Shown piece by piece: positions 1-8,495 of a stretch of DNA of 64,000 bases. The notes under the pieces are model-generated. The model ran no database searches and was not told the DNA's origin. It saw only the letters and a list, made by a program, of their open reading frames with translations. The DNA comes from Virgibacillus_N oceani_A (lineage in GTDB: Bacteria; Bacillota; Bacilli; Bacillales; Amphibacillaceae): NCBI GenBank assembly GCA_041521345.1, contig JBGOHB010000025.1; one strand, 5' to 3'. The first letter of the stretch is position 1. Each line of letters begins with the position of its first letter. A program made the translations under genes and the position numbers.

Positions 1-1826
1 ACTTCAATTCTCTCCTTTATTTTTGCATTTTCTTTTATAGGTGGTGTAAAACTGATGATCTTATCTCCAACTGTCGGTACTGTCCGCATTTCCTCCGAAT
101 AAAATTTCAGCTTTCCTGAAGGCTTGATTAAATACAAAAATACAGTGGAATCATCTTTATCCTCCACATATTGCTTATAATTGTATTGCGGTGTCAATGT
201 CGTCTGGCGGAATACATAGCCGTTTTCCAATTTTTCATTGAGATCCTCCATTGGAAACTTCTTATCAAACAGGACTCTTCCGCCAACCTTCGTAACAATC
301 TCCGAATTTCCATTTTTATGCTTACGATATGGGCTCACTTTAAATACATTTGTTCTGCCATATTCAGGCATAAATGTCGTACAGACCAATGAATTATAAG
401 CATTGTCATCGGTTGCTGCCAGCAAAAACTCATAAGGCACGGTATCGAGATTATACTCCGTTTGCTCGGAAAGAATGCTTCCATGGTAAAACGGCAGTCC
501 TGCTTTTCGCACCTCGCTCAACCTTCTGTAAGATGAATCCACAATAATCGTTGGAATATCTGCTTTCCTTAATGATTTTGCCAGCTCCACCGTAAATGGA
601 TTCGCTCCAACAATTAATGTGCCGGGACGACCTTCCATGGATAAATTCAGTTTTTTCGAAAGCCAGCCAATGGAAAATCCGTGGGCAATCACAGTGAAAA
701 GTACGAGCCCAAACGTCAGCGTTGTTAGGATTTCAGCATCTTCATAACCTGCTTCCTGTAAAACTCCTGCAAAATAACCTGCTACGGTTAAAGCGACAAT
801 CCCTCTTGGCGCAATCCAGCCTACCAATGCTTTTTCATTGAATGAAAGCCCTGAACGGATGGTTGATAAAAATATGGACAGCGGTCTTACAATGAACATC
901 ATTAACAATACAAAACCAATAATGTTCGGGCTGAAAATCTGCAGTAATGTTTCCATTTGCAGAGAAGCTGTGAGCATAATGAATATTGCCGAAATAAGCA
1001 GTACAGAAATATTTTCCTTGAAATGGCGCATATCCGAAATCGAACTGACTCCCATATTTGCGAGTGTAATTCCCATTGCCGTTACGGAGAGCAGCCCTGT
1101 TTCATGCATGATTACATCTGCACCTGTGAAACATAAAATAACTACTGTAACTACAACAGGGGACTTTAAAAATTCCGGAACATGTCCTGCCTCAAACATC
1201 CAGCCAAGTCCCCGGCCGCATGCCCAGCCAAATACTGCAGCAAAAAGAGAAGCTGCAAAGAACAGCATTAATTGTGTCACATTCGGGTCATTGGCGGATA
1301 AAAATGTGATGATTTCAAAAGCAAATACAGCTAATAACGCCCCAATCGGATCAACAATAATTCCTTCCCATTTCAGTATTTTTGCTGGTCTCGGCCGGAG
1401 TTTCGACTGCCTTAATAATGGCATGATAACAGTAGGCCCTGTCACGATAAACAGACCGCCAATGACAAAGGCTACAGCCCACGACAGCCCGGCAACATAG
1501 TGCGCAGCCAAAGAGCCGAGGATCCAGGCAATAAATGCACCAACCGAAGCAATCCGGAACACTGGTTTTTCCAGTCCCCTCAGTTCTTTAAAGCTCAAGC
1601 TTAGACTGCCTTCAAATAATATAATTGCAACTGCTACAGAAATAATCGGACTATATAAATTGCCAAAGTCTTCTTGCGGATTAATAAACCCTAAAAATGG
1701 CCCCACCAGGAGCCCCGTGATGGACATAATTACAATAGCCGGCATTCGAAAGCGCCATGCCAGCCATTGGGAGCCTATTCCCAGAATACCTATTAGCATA
1801 ATTTGAAATAATAACGAAGGTTCCAA
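1..1826 (-). CDS. Na+(K+)/H+ antiporter of CPA1 type with C-terminal TrkA-N domain (3' end outside window)
   Basis: Membrane cation/proton antiporter, 608 codons visible and still open at the window edge. About 12 hydrophobic segments fill the first two thirds; the CPA1/NhaP-like signatures FEGSLSLSFKELRG and WEGIIVDPIGA (conserved Asp) are readable. The last part, beginning RPGTLIVGANPFTVELAKSL, looks like a TrkA-N/RCK nucleotide-binding domain, so activity may be gated by NAD(H) or another ligand. The start is a TTG at 1824-1826, six bases after a perfect GGAGGG Shine-Dalgarno (1833-1838); the first ATG is 27 bases further in and lacks one. It is divergent from brnQ. Family assignment is firm; the transported ion is not decidable from sequence. 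Confidence 0.85.
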   Translation of the reverse strand, partial: MEPSLLFQIMLIGILGIGSQWLAWRFRMPAIVIMSITGLLVGPFLGFINPQEDFGNLYSPIISVAVAIILFEGSLSLSFKELRGLEKPVFRIASVGAFIAWILGSLAAHYVAGLSWAVAFVIGGLFIVTGPTVIMPLLRQSKLRPRPAKILKWEGIIVDPIGALLAVFAFEIITFLSANDPNVTQLMLFFAASLFAAVFGWACGRGLGWMFEAGHVPEFLKSPVVVTVVILCFTGADVIMHETGLLSVTAMGITLANMGVSSISDMRHFKENISVLLISAIFIMLTASLQMETLLQIFSPNIIGFVLLMMFIVRPLSIFLSTIRSGLSFNEKALVGWIAPRGIVALTVAGYFAGVLQEAGYEDAEILTTLTFGLVLFTVIAHGFSIGWLSKKLNLSMEGRPGTLIVGANPFTVELAKSLRKADIPTIIVDSSYRRLSEVRKAGLPFYHGSILSEQTEYNLDTVPYEFLLAATDDNAYNSLVCTTFMPEYGRTNVFKVSPYRKHKNGNSEIVTKVGGRVLFDKKFPMEDLNEKLENGYVFRQTTLTPQYNYKQYVEDKDDSTVFLYLIKPSGKLKFYSEEMRTVPTVGDKIISFTPPIKENAKIKERIE

Positions 1827-2378
1827 TATAATCCCTCCTAAATGAAAAAACATAAAAATCATTCTAACGTTATAAACAGATAATGTAAACAATTTCTTCT
1901 TAAAATCATGGATTGATTTCTAGAAAGTATATTCAACCGGAGAAACTTAATATGTTAAGACAGTCCTTTTCATAATTGACGGCACGGATGAGAACTGCAT
2001 TTTGGGAATCTATAGCTAGAGCTGAAGAGGTATAAATTTGGATTATTTTTACTTTGTTTGTTGTATCCCGTTCAAGGAGGGAGGGTATTGGTAACGTAGC
2101 CCGAATAAGTTGTCACATAATTTTTGGTTTTAAGATTTAATCTTCATTGACAAGCTATTGGTTTTTTTATAAACTTACCTCGGCAAACGGAAAATCATTT
2201 TATATTGCTCTGTATATAGCTGTTATTTTTCTGTTAATAATGAAAATGTATATTTCCAGTGGTTAGTCGGTGGTAGTGTAGTAGAAAGCATTATTATCAG
2301 CTGAAAATTAGTTTTGCTGATATTTGAGGCGTATTTTTTGTAAGCGTTCCAGTAACTAAAAAATTGGGGGAATACATC
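1827..2378. other. Intergenic region between antiporter and brnQ
   Basis: About 550 bases with no convincing gene. It must hold both divergent promoters. The CTGAAAATT at 2300-2308 resembles the right half of a CodY box, a plausible regulator of a branched-chain amino acid transporter, but the left half does not match and I do not call it. I see no T-box or other riboswitch. Confidence 0.4.
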
Positions 2379-3662
2379 ATGAATAAAGACATTTTCATTA
2401 TAGGCTTTATGCTCTTCGCACTATTTTTCGGAGCTGGAAACCTTATTTATCCTCCTATACTCGGTATGGAATCAGGCACCTCCTATCTGGCTGCAATCAC
2501 CGGATTCGTTATTACCGGGGTTGGGCTGCCGATTCTAGCTGTGACGGCTATCTCTTTCGTTAAAGATGATGCGAGAGAACTGGCAGACCGGGTTCACCCG
2601 ACATTTGGTCTTATTTTCACCGCTGCGGTTTACCTTGTTATCGGGCCGTTTTTTGCGATACCACGTGCAGCTACTGTGGGATATGAAATGAGTGTAGAGC
2701 CTTTCTTAACTGATTCTTCTGCGTTCATATTGCTGATTTTCACAATCATTTTCTTTGTTTTGGTATATTATGTAAGTTTGAATCCTTCTAAAATGGTGGA
2801 TCGGATCGGAAAGTACTTAACCCCGATTTTACTCATCGCTATCGTGGCATTAAGTATTGGTGGACTTTTAATGCTTACTGCACCGCTGGATGGCCCCATG
2901 GAAAGATACTTGGATGCGCCATTTTTCACCGGTTTTGTTGAAGGGTATTTAACAATGGATGCGATTGCCGCCCTGGCATTTGGTATTGTAGTTGTCAGTG
3001 CATTTAAAGAACGCGGGGTTACTACCAGGGAAGATATGGTGAAGTCCACACTTAAAGCTGGCCTTATTACAGGAATTGCTTTAATCGCCGTGTATGCATC
3101 CATAGGGTGGATTGGCGCAAAAATGTCCACTCACAGTACATTCACCAATGGAGGGGAAATATTATCCGCTGCCGCCAATCAAATGTTTGGCGTTTACGGT
3201 GCCCTTTTACTTGGGGTGATCGTCACATTGGCATGTTTTACTACATCAGTTGGCTTGGTTGTAGCTGTTGCCCAATTTTTCGCAAAAATTACATCCATCT
3301 CCTATAAAATGCTTGTGCTGATTGTTACAATGATCAGCTTTGCCATTTCCAATCAGGGTCTGGATGCCATCATCGGTTTCTCCGTGCCGGTACTTACGTT
3401 CATCTATCCGATTGCCATCGTATTAATTCTGCTGACATTTCTGCATCGGCTGTTTGATGGTGTGCAGGCAGTTTACCGGTTGTCGATCTTTGTGGCAGCC
3501 ATCATCAGTTTTTATGACGGGCTGGTGGAATTCGGTTTTGAGCTTTCGTCAGTTGCTCCATTCATGGAAAGTCTGCCACTGTATGATATCGGGCTCGCGT
3601 GGCTTATACCCGCTATTATCGCAGGTCTGATCGGCTGGCTGATTGGCAGGAAAAAAGGCTGA
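2379..3662 (+). CDS. brnQ: Branched-chain amino acid transporter, BrnQ/LIVCS family
   Basis: Sodium- or proton-coupled uptake carrier for leucine, isoleucine and valine in the cytoplasmic membrane. The protein opens with the family hallmark GFMLFALFFGAGNLIYPP and carries about 12 membrane segments over 427 residues, the usual LIVCS length. I start it at the ATG at 2379, eight bases after GGGGG (2366-2370), rather than at the in-frame TTG at 2364, which overlaps that site. It stands alone; the next element downstream is the probable 6S RNA. Substrate is inferred from family only. Confidence 0.9.
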   Translation: MNKDIFIIGFMLFALFFGAGNLIYPPILGMESGTSYLAAITGFVITGVGLPILAVTAISFVKDDARELADRVHPTFGLIFTAAVYLVIGPFFAIPRAATVGYEMSVEPFLTDSSAFILLIFTIIFFVLVYYVSLNPSKMVDRIGKYLTPILLIAIVALSIGGLLMLTAPLDGPMERYLDAPFFTGFVEGYLTMDAIAALAFGIVVVSAFKERGVTTREDMVKSTLKAGLITGIALIAVYASIGWIGAKMSTHSTFTNGGEILSAAANQMFGVYGALLLGVIVTLACFTTSVGLVVAVAQFFAKITSISYKMLVLIVTMISFAISNQGLDAIIGFSVPVLTFIYPIAIVLILLTFLHRLFDGVQAVYRLSIFVAAIISFYDGLVEFGFELSSVAPFMESLPLYDIGLAWLIPAIIAGLIGWLIGRKKG

Positions 3663-3685
3663 TACTGCTTAGGCTAATCTGTTGT

Positions 3686-3894
3686 TAAATATTTGCTTTT
3701 CTGCAAGGCTGTTTTTTAAAAAATGGAGACTGCGAGTTATACTTGTTCCCCTATCAAGATCTGGGACGAACAGGAATTTGAAGGGTCGTCTCACTTGTAT
3801 CCAGAGGTTTGGAAGCGGCGTGTATTTGTGGTACTGCTGGAATAGCAGCAAACTATGCAAAACATTTGGAAGATATATTCCAAATGTTTTTGTG
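3686..3894 (+). ncRNA. ssrS: Probable 6S RNA (SsrS, 6S-2/BsrB type) upstream of recQ
   Basis: About 205 bases between brnQ and recQ fold like a 6S RNA. A closing stem pairs 3687-3696 with 3857-3867, an apical arm is closed by GAGAC (3726-3730) with GTCTC (3788-3792) and contains TGTTCCC/GGGACGAACA, and a small hairpin CTGCT/AGCAG (3834-3848) sits on the 3' side of the central bubble. A terminator hairpin (arms 3859-3870 and 3879-3890, then TTTTT) ends it. Context supports the call: in B. subtilis the 203-nt 6S-2 RNA lies beside yocI, the recQ homologue. 6S RNA binds sigma-A RNA polymerase. No clear promoter was found; both ends are approximate. Confidence 0.6.
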
Positions 3895-3943
3895 ATTAAC
3901 AAATAATATATGGTAAAATGACATGTATGAAGGGAGGATTATG

Positions 3944-6079
3944 ATGACTGTAAAAGAAAAAAATATTTTGCAAACGTATTTTGGGTATGAAAACTTTCGT
4001 CCCGGCCAGGAAGAGGCAATTAATTATGTCCTGGAACTGCAGAACACGCTGGCTGTTATGCCTACAGGCGGAGGTAAATCCCTGTGTTATCAAATACCCG
4101 GCTTAAGTCTGGAGGGCACTGCCATTATCATTTCCCCGCTCATCTCCCTTATGAAAGATCAAGTGGATGCTCTGCAATCCCTGGGAATTCCTGCCACTTA
4201 CATAAACAGCTCCTTATCCGCCCCAGAGCAGCAGGAACGGCTTCAAGACATGATGCAATCCAGGTACAAATTTGTATATGTTGCGCCGGAACGATTTGAA
4301 TCAGGTTATTTCACAAAGGCAGTAAGCCGCATACCGCTCTCCCTTGTCGCTTTTGATGAAGCGCATTGTATTTCCCAGTGGGGGCATGACTTCCGGCCAA
4401 GCTATCGGTCTATCGTGCCTAATTTAAAACAGCTATCCAATATCCCTGTTTTTATGGCACTGACCGCAACAGCAACAGAAGAAGTTGTAGAGGATATTCG
4501 TCGGCTGCTACAAATCAACCAAGTGATACACACCGGGTTTGAACGCGATAACCTGGCATTTCACGTTGTAAAGGGAAAGGATAAAGCCACTTACGTCCGT
4601 TCCTTTTTAAAAGCGCATGAATCAGAATCAGGTATTATTTACACAGCTACCCGTAAGCAGACAGACAGCTTATATGAACAGCTGAATCATCGGGGTGTAA
4701 AGGTAGCAAAATATCATGCAGGACTGCCTGAAGAGGAACGAAAACAGGCGCAAGCTGCTTTTATTCATGACGAAGTGAATGTCATGGTCGCCACCAATGC
4801 GTTTGGTATGGGGATAGACAAATCCAATGTGCGATTTGTAATCCATTATGCAATGCCAATGAATATTGAATCCTATTATCAAGAAGCAGGCAGGGCAGGC
4901 CGTGATGGGATCAATAGTGACTGCATCCTGTTGTTTTCGCCGCAAGACATTCAGCTGCAGAAATTTCTAATCGAACAGTCTAATATGGATGAGGAAGGGA
5001 AACAAGGTGAATACCGAAAACTGCAAGCGATGATTAACTATTGTCATACACATAGCTGCTTGACCTCTCATATTTTAGATTATTTTAATGATGCAAATAC
5101 GAGTTTTTCATGCGAAAGATGCAGCAATTGTGTCAGCCGCCAGGAAGAAACGGATATGACGACGGAAGCACAAATGATTCTTTCCTGTGTAAAACGGATG
5201 GATGAACGTTTTGGTGTTTCCATGACTGCCAAAGTGTTGAAAGGCTCCAGAGATAAGAAAGTAAACACATTTGGTTTAAGCAGACTTTCCACTTACGGGC
5301 TTTTGTCTGCATATACAGAAAAAGAGATCACGGAATGGATTCACTTTTTAGTTGCCGAACAGCTGCTGGCTACAGAGGAAGGCAAGTTTCCGACATTAAA
5401 ACTGAATAACAATTCTCTTAACGTGCTGAAGGGGGAGCGAACAGTACTTATGCGTACCGCACCTATCCCCGTTTCTGAAACTGCTGATTATCATGAGGAG
5501 TTATTCCAGGCACTTCGCAAGCTGAGAAAAGAAATGGCTGACGCGAGAAATGTGCCGCCTTATGTGTTATTCTCCGATATGACACTGAAGGAACTCAGCA
5601 GATATTTCCCTGTAACGAAAGAAGATATGCTTACCATAAAAGGAATTGGCGAGAGAAAATATGAACAGTATGGCGAAGCTTTTCTGGCTGTGATTCAAGA
5701 ATGGCGGGGCAAAAATCCGGATGTAAATGAAAAAGTCCGGATTGAGGAAACACCAAAGCCCCGGGCAAACCGACCTGACGATGACAGACCAAGCCACTTA
5801 ATCAGCTACCAGATGTTTCAATCCGGAAAATCCATTAATAATATTGCTTCCATCAGAGAAATGAGGATACAAACGGTTGAAGATCATTTGTTCAAAGCAT
5901 ATAAAGACGGCTATCCAATTGCGTGGGAGATATTTTTTAATGCGGAAGAGGAAACGGCTGTGCTGAAAGCTAGGGAAACGATTCAAGAACTCCGTCTGAA
6001 GCCATTGAAGGAAGCACTGCCTGAGGGTTATGATTATGAAAAGATTAAGGCCATTCTAGTAAAAAATGAACTAATGTAA
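3944..6079 (+). CDS. recQ: ATP-dependent DNA helicase RecQ
   Basis: 3'-5' DNA helicase for recombination and fork repair. Motif I is PTGGGKSLCYQIP, motif II DEAHCISQWGHDFRP, motif III TATAT, and motifs V-VI GMGIDKSNVRFVIHYAMP / YYQEAGRAGRDG. A zinc-binding block with several cysteines (CLTSHILDYF ... CERCSNC) and an RQC region follow, then an HRDC domain (about residues 505-580) and a C-terminal helix-turn-helix segment. At 711 residues it is longer than B. subtilis YocI because of that tail. The start is ATG 3944, six bases after AGGGAGG; ATG 3941 is also possible. It has its own strong terminator. Confidence 0.95.
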   Translation: MTVKEKNILQTYFGYENFRPGQEEAINYVLELQNTLAVMPTGGGKSLCYQIPGLSLEGTAIIISPLISLMKDQVDALQSLGIPATYINSSLSAPEQQERLQDMMQSRYKFVYVAPERFESGYFTKAVSRIPLSLVAFDEAHCISQWGHDFRPSYRSIVPNLKQLSNIPVFMALTATATEEVVEDIRRLLQINQVIHTGFERDNLAFHVVKGKDKATYVRSFLKAHESESGIIYTATRKQTDSLYEQLNHRGVKVAKYHAGLPEEERKQAQAAFIHDEVNVMVATNAFGMGIDKSNVRFVIHYAMPMNIESYYQEAGRAGRDGINSDCILLFSPQDIQLQKFLIEQSNMDEEGKQGEYRKLQAMINYCHTHSCLTSHILDYFNDANTSFSCERCSNCVSRQEETDMTTEAQMILSCVKRMDERFGVSMTAKVLKGSRDKKVNTFGLSRLSTYGLLSAYTEKEITEWIHFLVAEQLLATEEGKFPTLKLNNNSLNVLKGERTVLMRTAPIPVSETADYHEELFQALRKLRKEMADARNVPPYVLFSDMTLKELSRYFPVTKEDMLTIKGIGERKYEQYGEAFLAVIQEWRGKNPDVNEKVRIEETPKPRANRPDDDRPSHLISYQMFQSGKSINNIASIREMRIQTVEDHLFKAYKDGYPIAWEIFFNAEEETAVLKARETIQELRLKPLKEALPEGYDYEKIKAILVKNELM

Positions 6080-6080
6080 A

Positions 6081-6121
6081 AAAATCCTCCTTGGAATAAC
6101 ATATTCCAAGGAGGATTTTTA
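6081..6121 (+). terminator. Intrinsic terminator of recQ
   Basis: A near-perfect 16-bp stem (arms 6081-6096 and 6103-6118) with a short loop followed by TTTTT, starting just after the recQ stop codon. The A-tract on the left could also terminate leftward transcription. Confidence 0.9.
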
Positions 6122-6150
6122 GAATAGATATAGGAACAAGTGTTCTTTTA

Positions 6151-6159
6151 TGGTATACT
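6151..6159 (+). promoter_or_regulatory. Promoter of the small toxin mRNA
   Basis: An extended -10 element, TGGTATACT (TATACT at 6154-6159), with no good -35. Transcription would start near 6166, leaving a leader of about 75 bases before the toxin start codon. Confidence 0.5.
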
Positions 6160-6198
6160 GACAAGAACAATAGGCTGGTTTCACTTGAGGGATTAGGT

Positions 6199-6236
6199 AC
6201 ACCTCCTGCGGGATATCTCCCAGGGAAGGAGGTGAT
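6199..6236 (+). promoter_or_regulatory. Hairpin that masks the toxin Shine-Dalgarno site
   Basis: CACCTCCT (6200-6207) is an exact complement of AGGAGGTG (6227-6234), the ribosome-binding site of the 26-codon ORF at 6241. An inner GGGA/TCCC stem extends it. The fold would hide the start site in the full-length mRNA, as in known type I toxin messengers. Confidence 0.75.
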
Positions 6237-6240
6237 GCTC

Positions 6241-6321
6241 ATGGCTATGAATGATGTATTAACACTGATGATTTCTTTCGGCACGTTAGTAGCATTTATC
6301 ATGTCCGATAAACACGAATAA
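6241..6321 (+). CDS. Small hydrophobic type I toxin (TxpA/holin-like toxin family)
   Basis: A 26-residue peptide, MAMNDVLTLMISFGTLVAF... ending in a charged tail SDKHE. The layout (short polar start, LTLMISFGTLVA membrane segment, polar tail) is that of the Bacillus/Enterococcus holin-like toxins (TxpA/Fst-related), which act at the cytoplasmic membrane. A very strong AAGGAGGTGAT site lies 4 bases upstream but is sequestered in a hairpin. A 12-bp terminator stem overlaps the stop codon, and an antisense promoter fires back from 6465. Toxin activity is inferred from family resemblance and architecture. Confidence 0.75.
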   Translation: MAMNDVLTLMISFGTLVAFIMSDKHE

Positions 6322-6360
6322 TCCCTCATGCTCACTGCCAGACGCTTGAGGGATTATTTT
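6317..6360 (+). terminator. Terminator of the toxin mRNA
   Basis: Arms 6317-6328 and 6347-6358 form a perfect 12-bp stem followed by TTTT. The 3' arm sequence is repeated at 6184-6194 (CTTGAGGGATTA), so the 5' leader could compete for the 5' arm of this stem, a possible long-range 5'-3' interaction. Confidence 0.8.
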
Positions 6361-6402
6361 CCACTTGTGTCTAACCTCTCTTGTTGGGGTTAGCCTATTG
6401 TA

Positions 6403-6434
6403 ACCGTTCCATGTTACCAGCATGGGACGGTTTT
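6403..6434 (+). terminator. Second plus-strand terminator hairpin downstream of the toxin
   Basis: Arms 6403-6413 and 6421-6431 (one G-T pair) are followed by TTTT on the plus strand. Another small inverted repeat, CTAACC/GGTTAG, lies at 6371-6393. Confidence 0.6.
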
Positions 6435-6569
6435 ATTATTGTATGATCCTCTACCTATAGTATACCATCTATGAATATTTTGTACACCAATGGTTATTTT
6501 ATATTTTCTGCTGAACAATGAAGTTCATTTATGCTGATTTTTCACTGGTACGCCATTTTTATTGAAACT

Positions 6570-7817
6570 TTAATTATTCCCCTTCACATTCAACGCCCAC
6601 GTTCCATTGCGGAATACAGCTTCTGTTGTACCATCTGACTTCACGCCGTCAATATCAAGTTCTTCTGACCCGATCATAAAATCCACATGCGTCAAGCTGT
6701 CGTTAACGCCATGCTTGTCCAGCTGAGCTTCATCCATTGCTGAACCACCTTCCAGATTCGTTGGGTACGCTTTACCCAATGCAATATGACAGGATGCATT
6801 TTCATCGAACAATGTATTATAAAAGACCAGTTCGGATTGAGAAACCGGAGATTCATGCGGGACCAGGGCAACTTCACCAAGCCTGCGAGCACCTTCGTCC
6901 GTATCCAGCAGATGTTTTAACGTATCTTCACCCTGTTCTGCTTTAAAATCTACGACCATTCCATCCTTGAAAGTGAGACTGAAGTTATCAATCAGGCTAC
7001 CGCCATAATTTAATGGTTTCGTACTGGCTACAGTTCCGTTTACACCATGTTTATGCGGCAGAGAAAACACTTCCTCCGTCGGCATATTTGGATTAAATGT
7101 CACACCGCCTTCTGTTTCTGCTGACCCGCCTTTCCAAATATGTCCTTCGGGCAGCTCCATTTCCAAATCCGTCCCCGGTGCTTTAAAAATAAGCTTCTGA
7201 TAACTTTTCCCGTTTAACACTTCACGGGCAGTTATTAATGTCGCGTTATGCGCTTCCCATGCCGCAACAGGGTCATTCTGATCTACACGCACAATTTTCA
7301 CAATCGCCTCCCACAGGTTTTCCACAGCATCTTCTTTTGACTTATCCGGAAAAACCTTTTGCGCCCAGTCACCTGTCGGAATTGAAATAATTGACCATGC
7401 AATCTTGTCATTCATCGTGTATTTGCGGAAGTTTTTCATCGCTTCTGAGGCCGCTTTCGTTGCTTTCGCCACCCTTCCAGGATCAATATCCTTCAACAAA
7501 TCCGGATTGGTGGAGCGGATATTCAGTACCGCAGCACCGTCTTCTGCGAAACTGTTCTGCATATCCACTCTCCATTGGGGTATGTCGGTCAGGACTTCAT
7601 CCGAGACATGCTCATATTTTAATAACGTCAGTTCATCATCAACCCAATTGATATGTACATTCTTCGCTCCCATCTCATAGGCTTTTCCAACAACAGTACG
7701 GGTGAAATCCGCCCCTTCAATCGGCGCATTTATCATTAATGCCTGGTTTTTTTGCAGGTTAACCCCTGTCTTTAAAGCCAGTTCGGCATATTTCTCTTGT
7801 ATTTTGTCATTTATCAT
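6570..7817 (-). CDS. ampS: Aminopeptidase, M29 family (AmpS-like)
   Basis: Cytoplasmic metallo-aminopeptidase that removes N-terminal residues from peptides. The 415-residue length and the sequence from residue 1 (MINDKIQEKYAELALKTG) fit the AmpS/aminopeptidase T family throughout; conserved metal-site stretches include the EGGVTFNPNMPTEEVF and NYGGSLIDNF regions and the C-terminal HVDFMIGS. It begins at an ATG preceded by GGAGGT and is monocistronic, divergent from the HxlR regulator. Confidence 0.92.
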   Translation of the reverse strand: MINDKIQEKYAELALKTGVNLQKNQALMINAPIEGADFTRTVVGKAYEMGAKNVHINWVDDELTLLKYEHVSDEVLTDIPQWRVDMQNSFAEDGAAVLNIRSTNPDLLKDIDPGRVAKATKAASEAMKNFRKYTMNDKIAWSIISIPTGDWAQKVFPDKSKEDAVENLWEAIVKIVRVDQNDPVAAWEAHNATLITAREVLNGKSYQKLIFKAPGTDLEMELPEGHIWKGGSAETEGGVTFNPNMPTEEVFSLPHKHGVNGTVASTKPLNYGGSLIDNFSLTFKDGMVVDFKAEQGEDTLKHLLDTDEGARRLGEVALVPHESPVSQSELVFYNTLFDENASCHIALGKAYPTNLEGGSAMDEAQLDKHGVNDSLTHVDFMIGSEELDIDGVKSDGTTEAVFRNGTWALNVKGNN

Positions 7818-8035
7818 ACATTTACCTCCACAAATTAAGTTTATATTAGCTATTATTTCATAAAGAGATCCAAATTACCAAAAAATTTTCAGTGTAAGAT
7901 CAGCCATCGGCAAAACCACCCCCTATTTACGGAATAGGAAGGATGTGCTATTATAATATACAAGTTACTTTTTGTAATTATTGATTAATCTAATTCAATA
8001 TACAGAATTAAAGCTAGTACAGTGAGGTGATGATC

Positions 8036-8368
8036 ATGGAAACAGCCTTATGTCCTCGTTTTGAAAAAGCGATGAACCTGCTAAGCACACGCTGGGTGGG
8101 TTTGATATTATTTGATTTATTAAAAGGGACGAAGCGCTTCTCAGAAATGGAAGCGGAACTGCCAATTAGCGGCAGATTACTTTCAGAACGTTTGAAAATG
8201 CTGGAAAAAGAAGGAATTGTCGAACGCACGGTATATTCCGAATTCCCTGTCCGCATAGAATATTCTCTATCTGAAAAAGGAAAAGCATTGGAACCTGTTA
8301 TTAAGGAAATTCAATCCTGGGCAGACCATCATGTAACAGCTGAAGCATCAGAGGAACAAAATGCCTAA
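8036..8368 (+). CDS. HxlR-family winged-helix regulator with a YodB-like cysteine
   Basis: DNA-binding repressor of about 110 residues. The core RFSEMEAELPISGRLLSERLKMLEKEGIVER is the typical HxlR winged helix. The only cysteine is at position 6 (METALCPRF), the place of the redox- and quinone-sensing Cys6 of B. subtilis YodB, so thiol sensing is plausible. I chose ATG 8036, five bases after GAGGTGA, over in-frame GTG 8027 and ATG 8030. Likely targets are not evident: the neighbour is ampS, transcribed away, and hutG converges on it. Confidence 0.88.
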   Translation: METALCPRFEKAMNLLSTRWVGLILFDLLKGTKRFSEMEAELPISGRLLSERLKMLEKEGIVERTVYSEFPVRIEYSLSEKGKALEPVIKEIQSWADHHVTAEASEEQNA

Positions 8369-8441
8369 AACGGATGTATGGCGAATATTAGAATAAAAGC
8401 TTCTATTTTGAACGATATACAGGCAAAATGAAAAAGAGATT

Positions 8442-8472
8442 GAAATCGGCGTATAACGTGCCGATTTCTTTT
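8442..8472. terminator. Bidirectional terminator between the HxlR gene and hutG
   Basis: GAAATCGGC (8442-8450) pairs with GCCGATTTC (8460-8468), followed by T-rich sequence on the plus strand and A-rich sequence before it, so it can serve both converging genes. Confidence 0.8.
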
Positions 8473-8495
8473 ATTTTTCCATTTCATGAATCAAA

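Larger units (their letters stand above)
6317..6453 (-). ncRNA. Possible antisense antitoxin RNA (RatA-like)
   Basis: A minus-strand extended -10, TGGTATACT (TATACT = complement of 6459-6464), with a weak TGTACA-like -35 would start an RNA near 6453 running into the 3' end of the toxin mRNA. The toxin terminator stem read on this strand could end it. The arrangement matches TxpA/RatA, where the antitoxin overlaps the 3' end of the toxin transcript. Only the promoter motif and geometry support it; the RNA ends are guesses. Confidence 0.4.

Noticed and set aside
838..1500. 220-codon open frame on the plus strand inside the antiporter gene
   Set aside because: It is antisense to the conserved NhaP-like coding sequence, has no ribosome site and encodes low-quality, Ser/Thr/Asn-rich sequence without homology.
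2285..2352. CodY-like box and cre-like TGTAAGCGTTCC upstream of brnQ
   Set aside because: Only one half of each consensus matches; too weak to call in AT-rich DNA.
3669..3906. Two overlapping 74-77-codon frames between brnQ and recQ, one on each strand
   Set aside because: The region folds as a structured RNA with a terminator and neither frame has a ribosome site.
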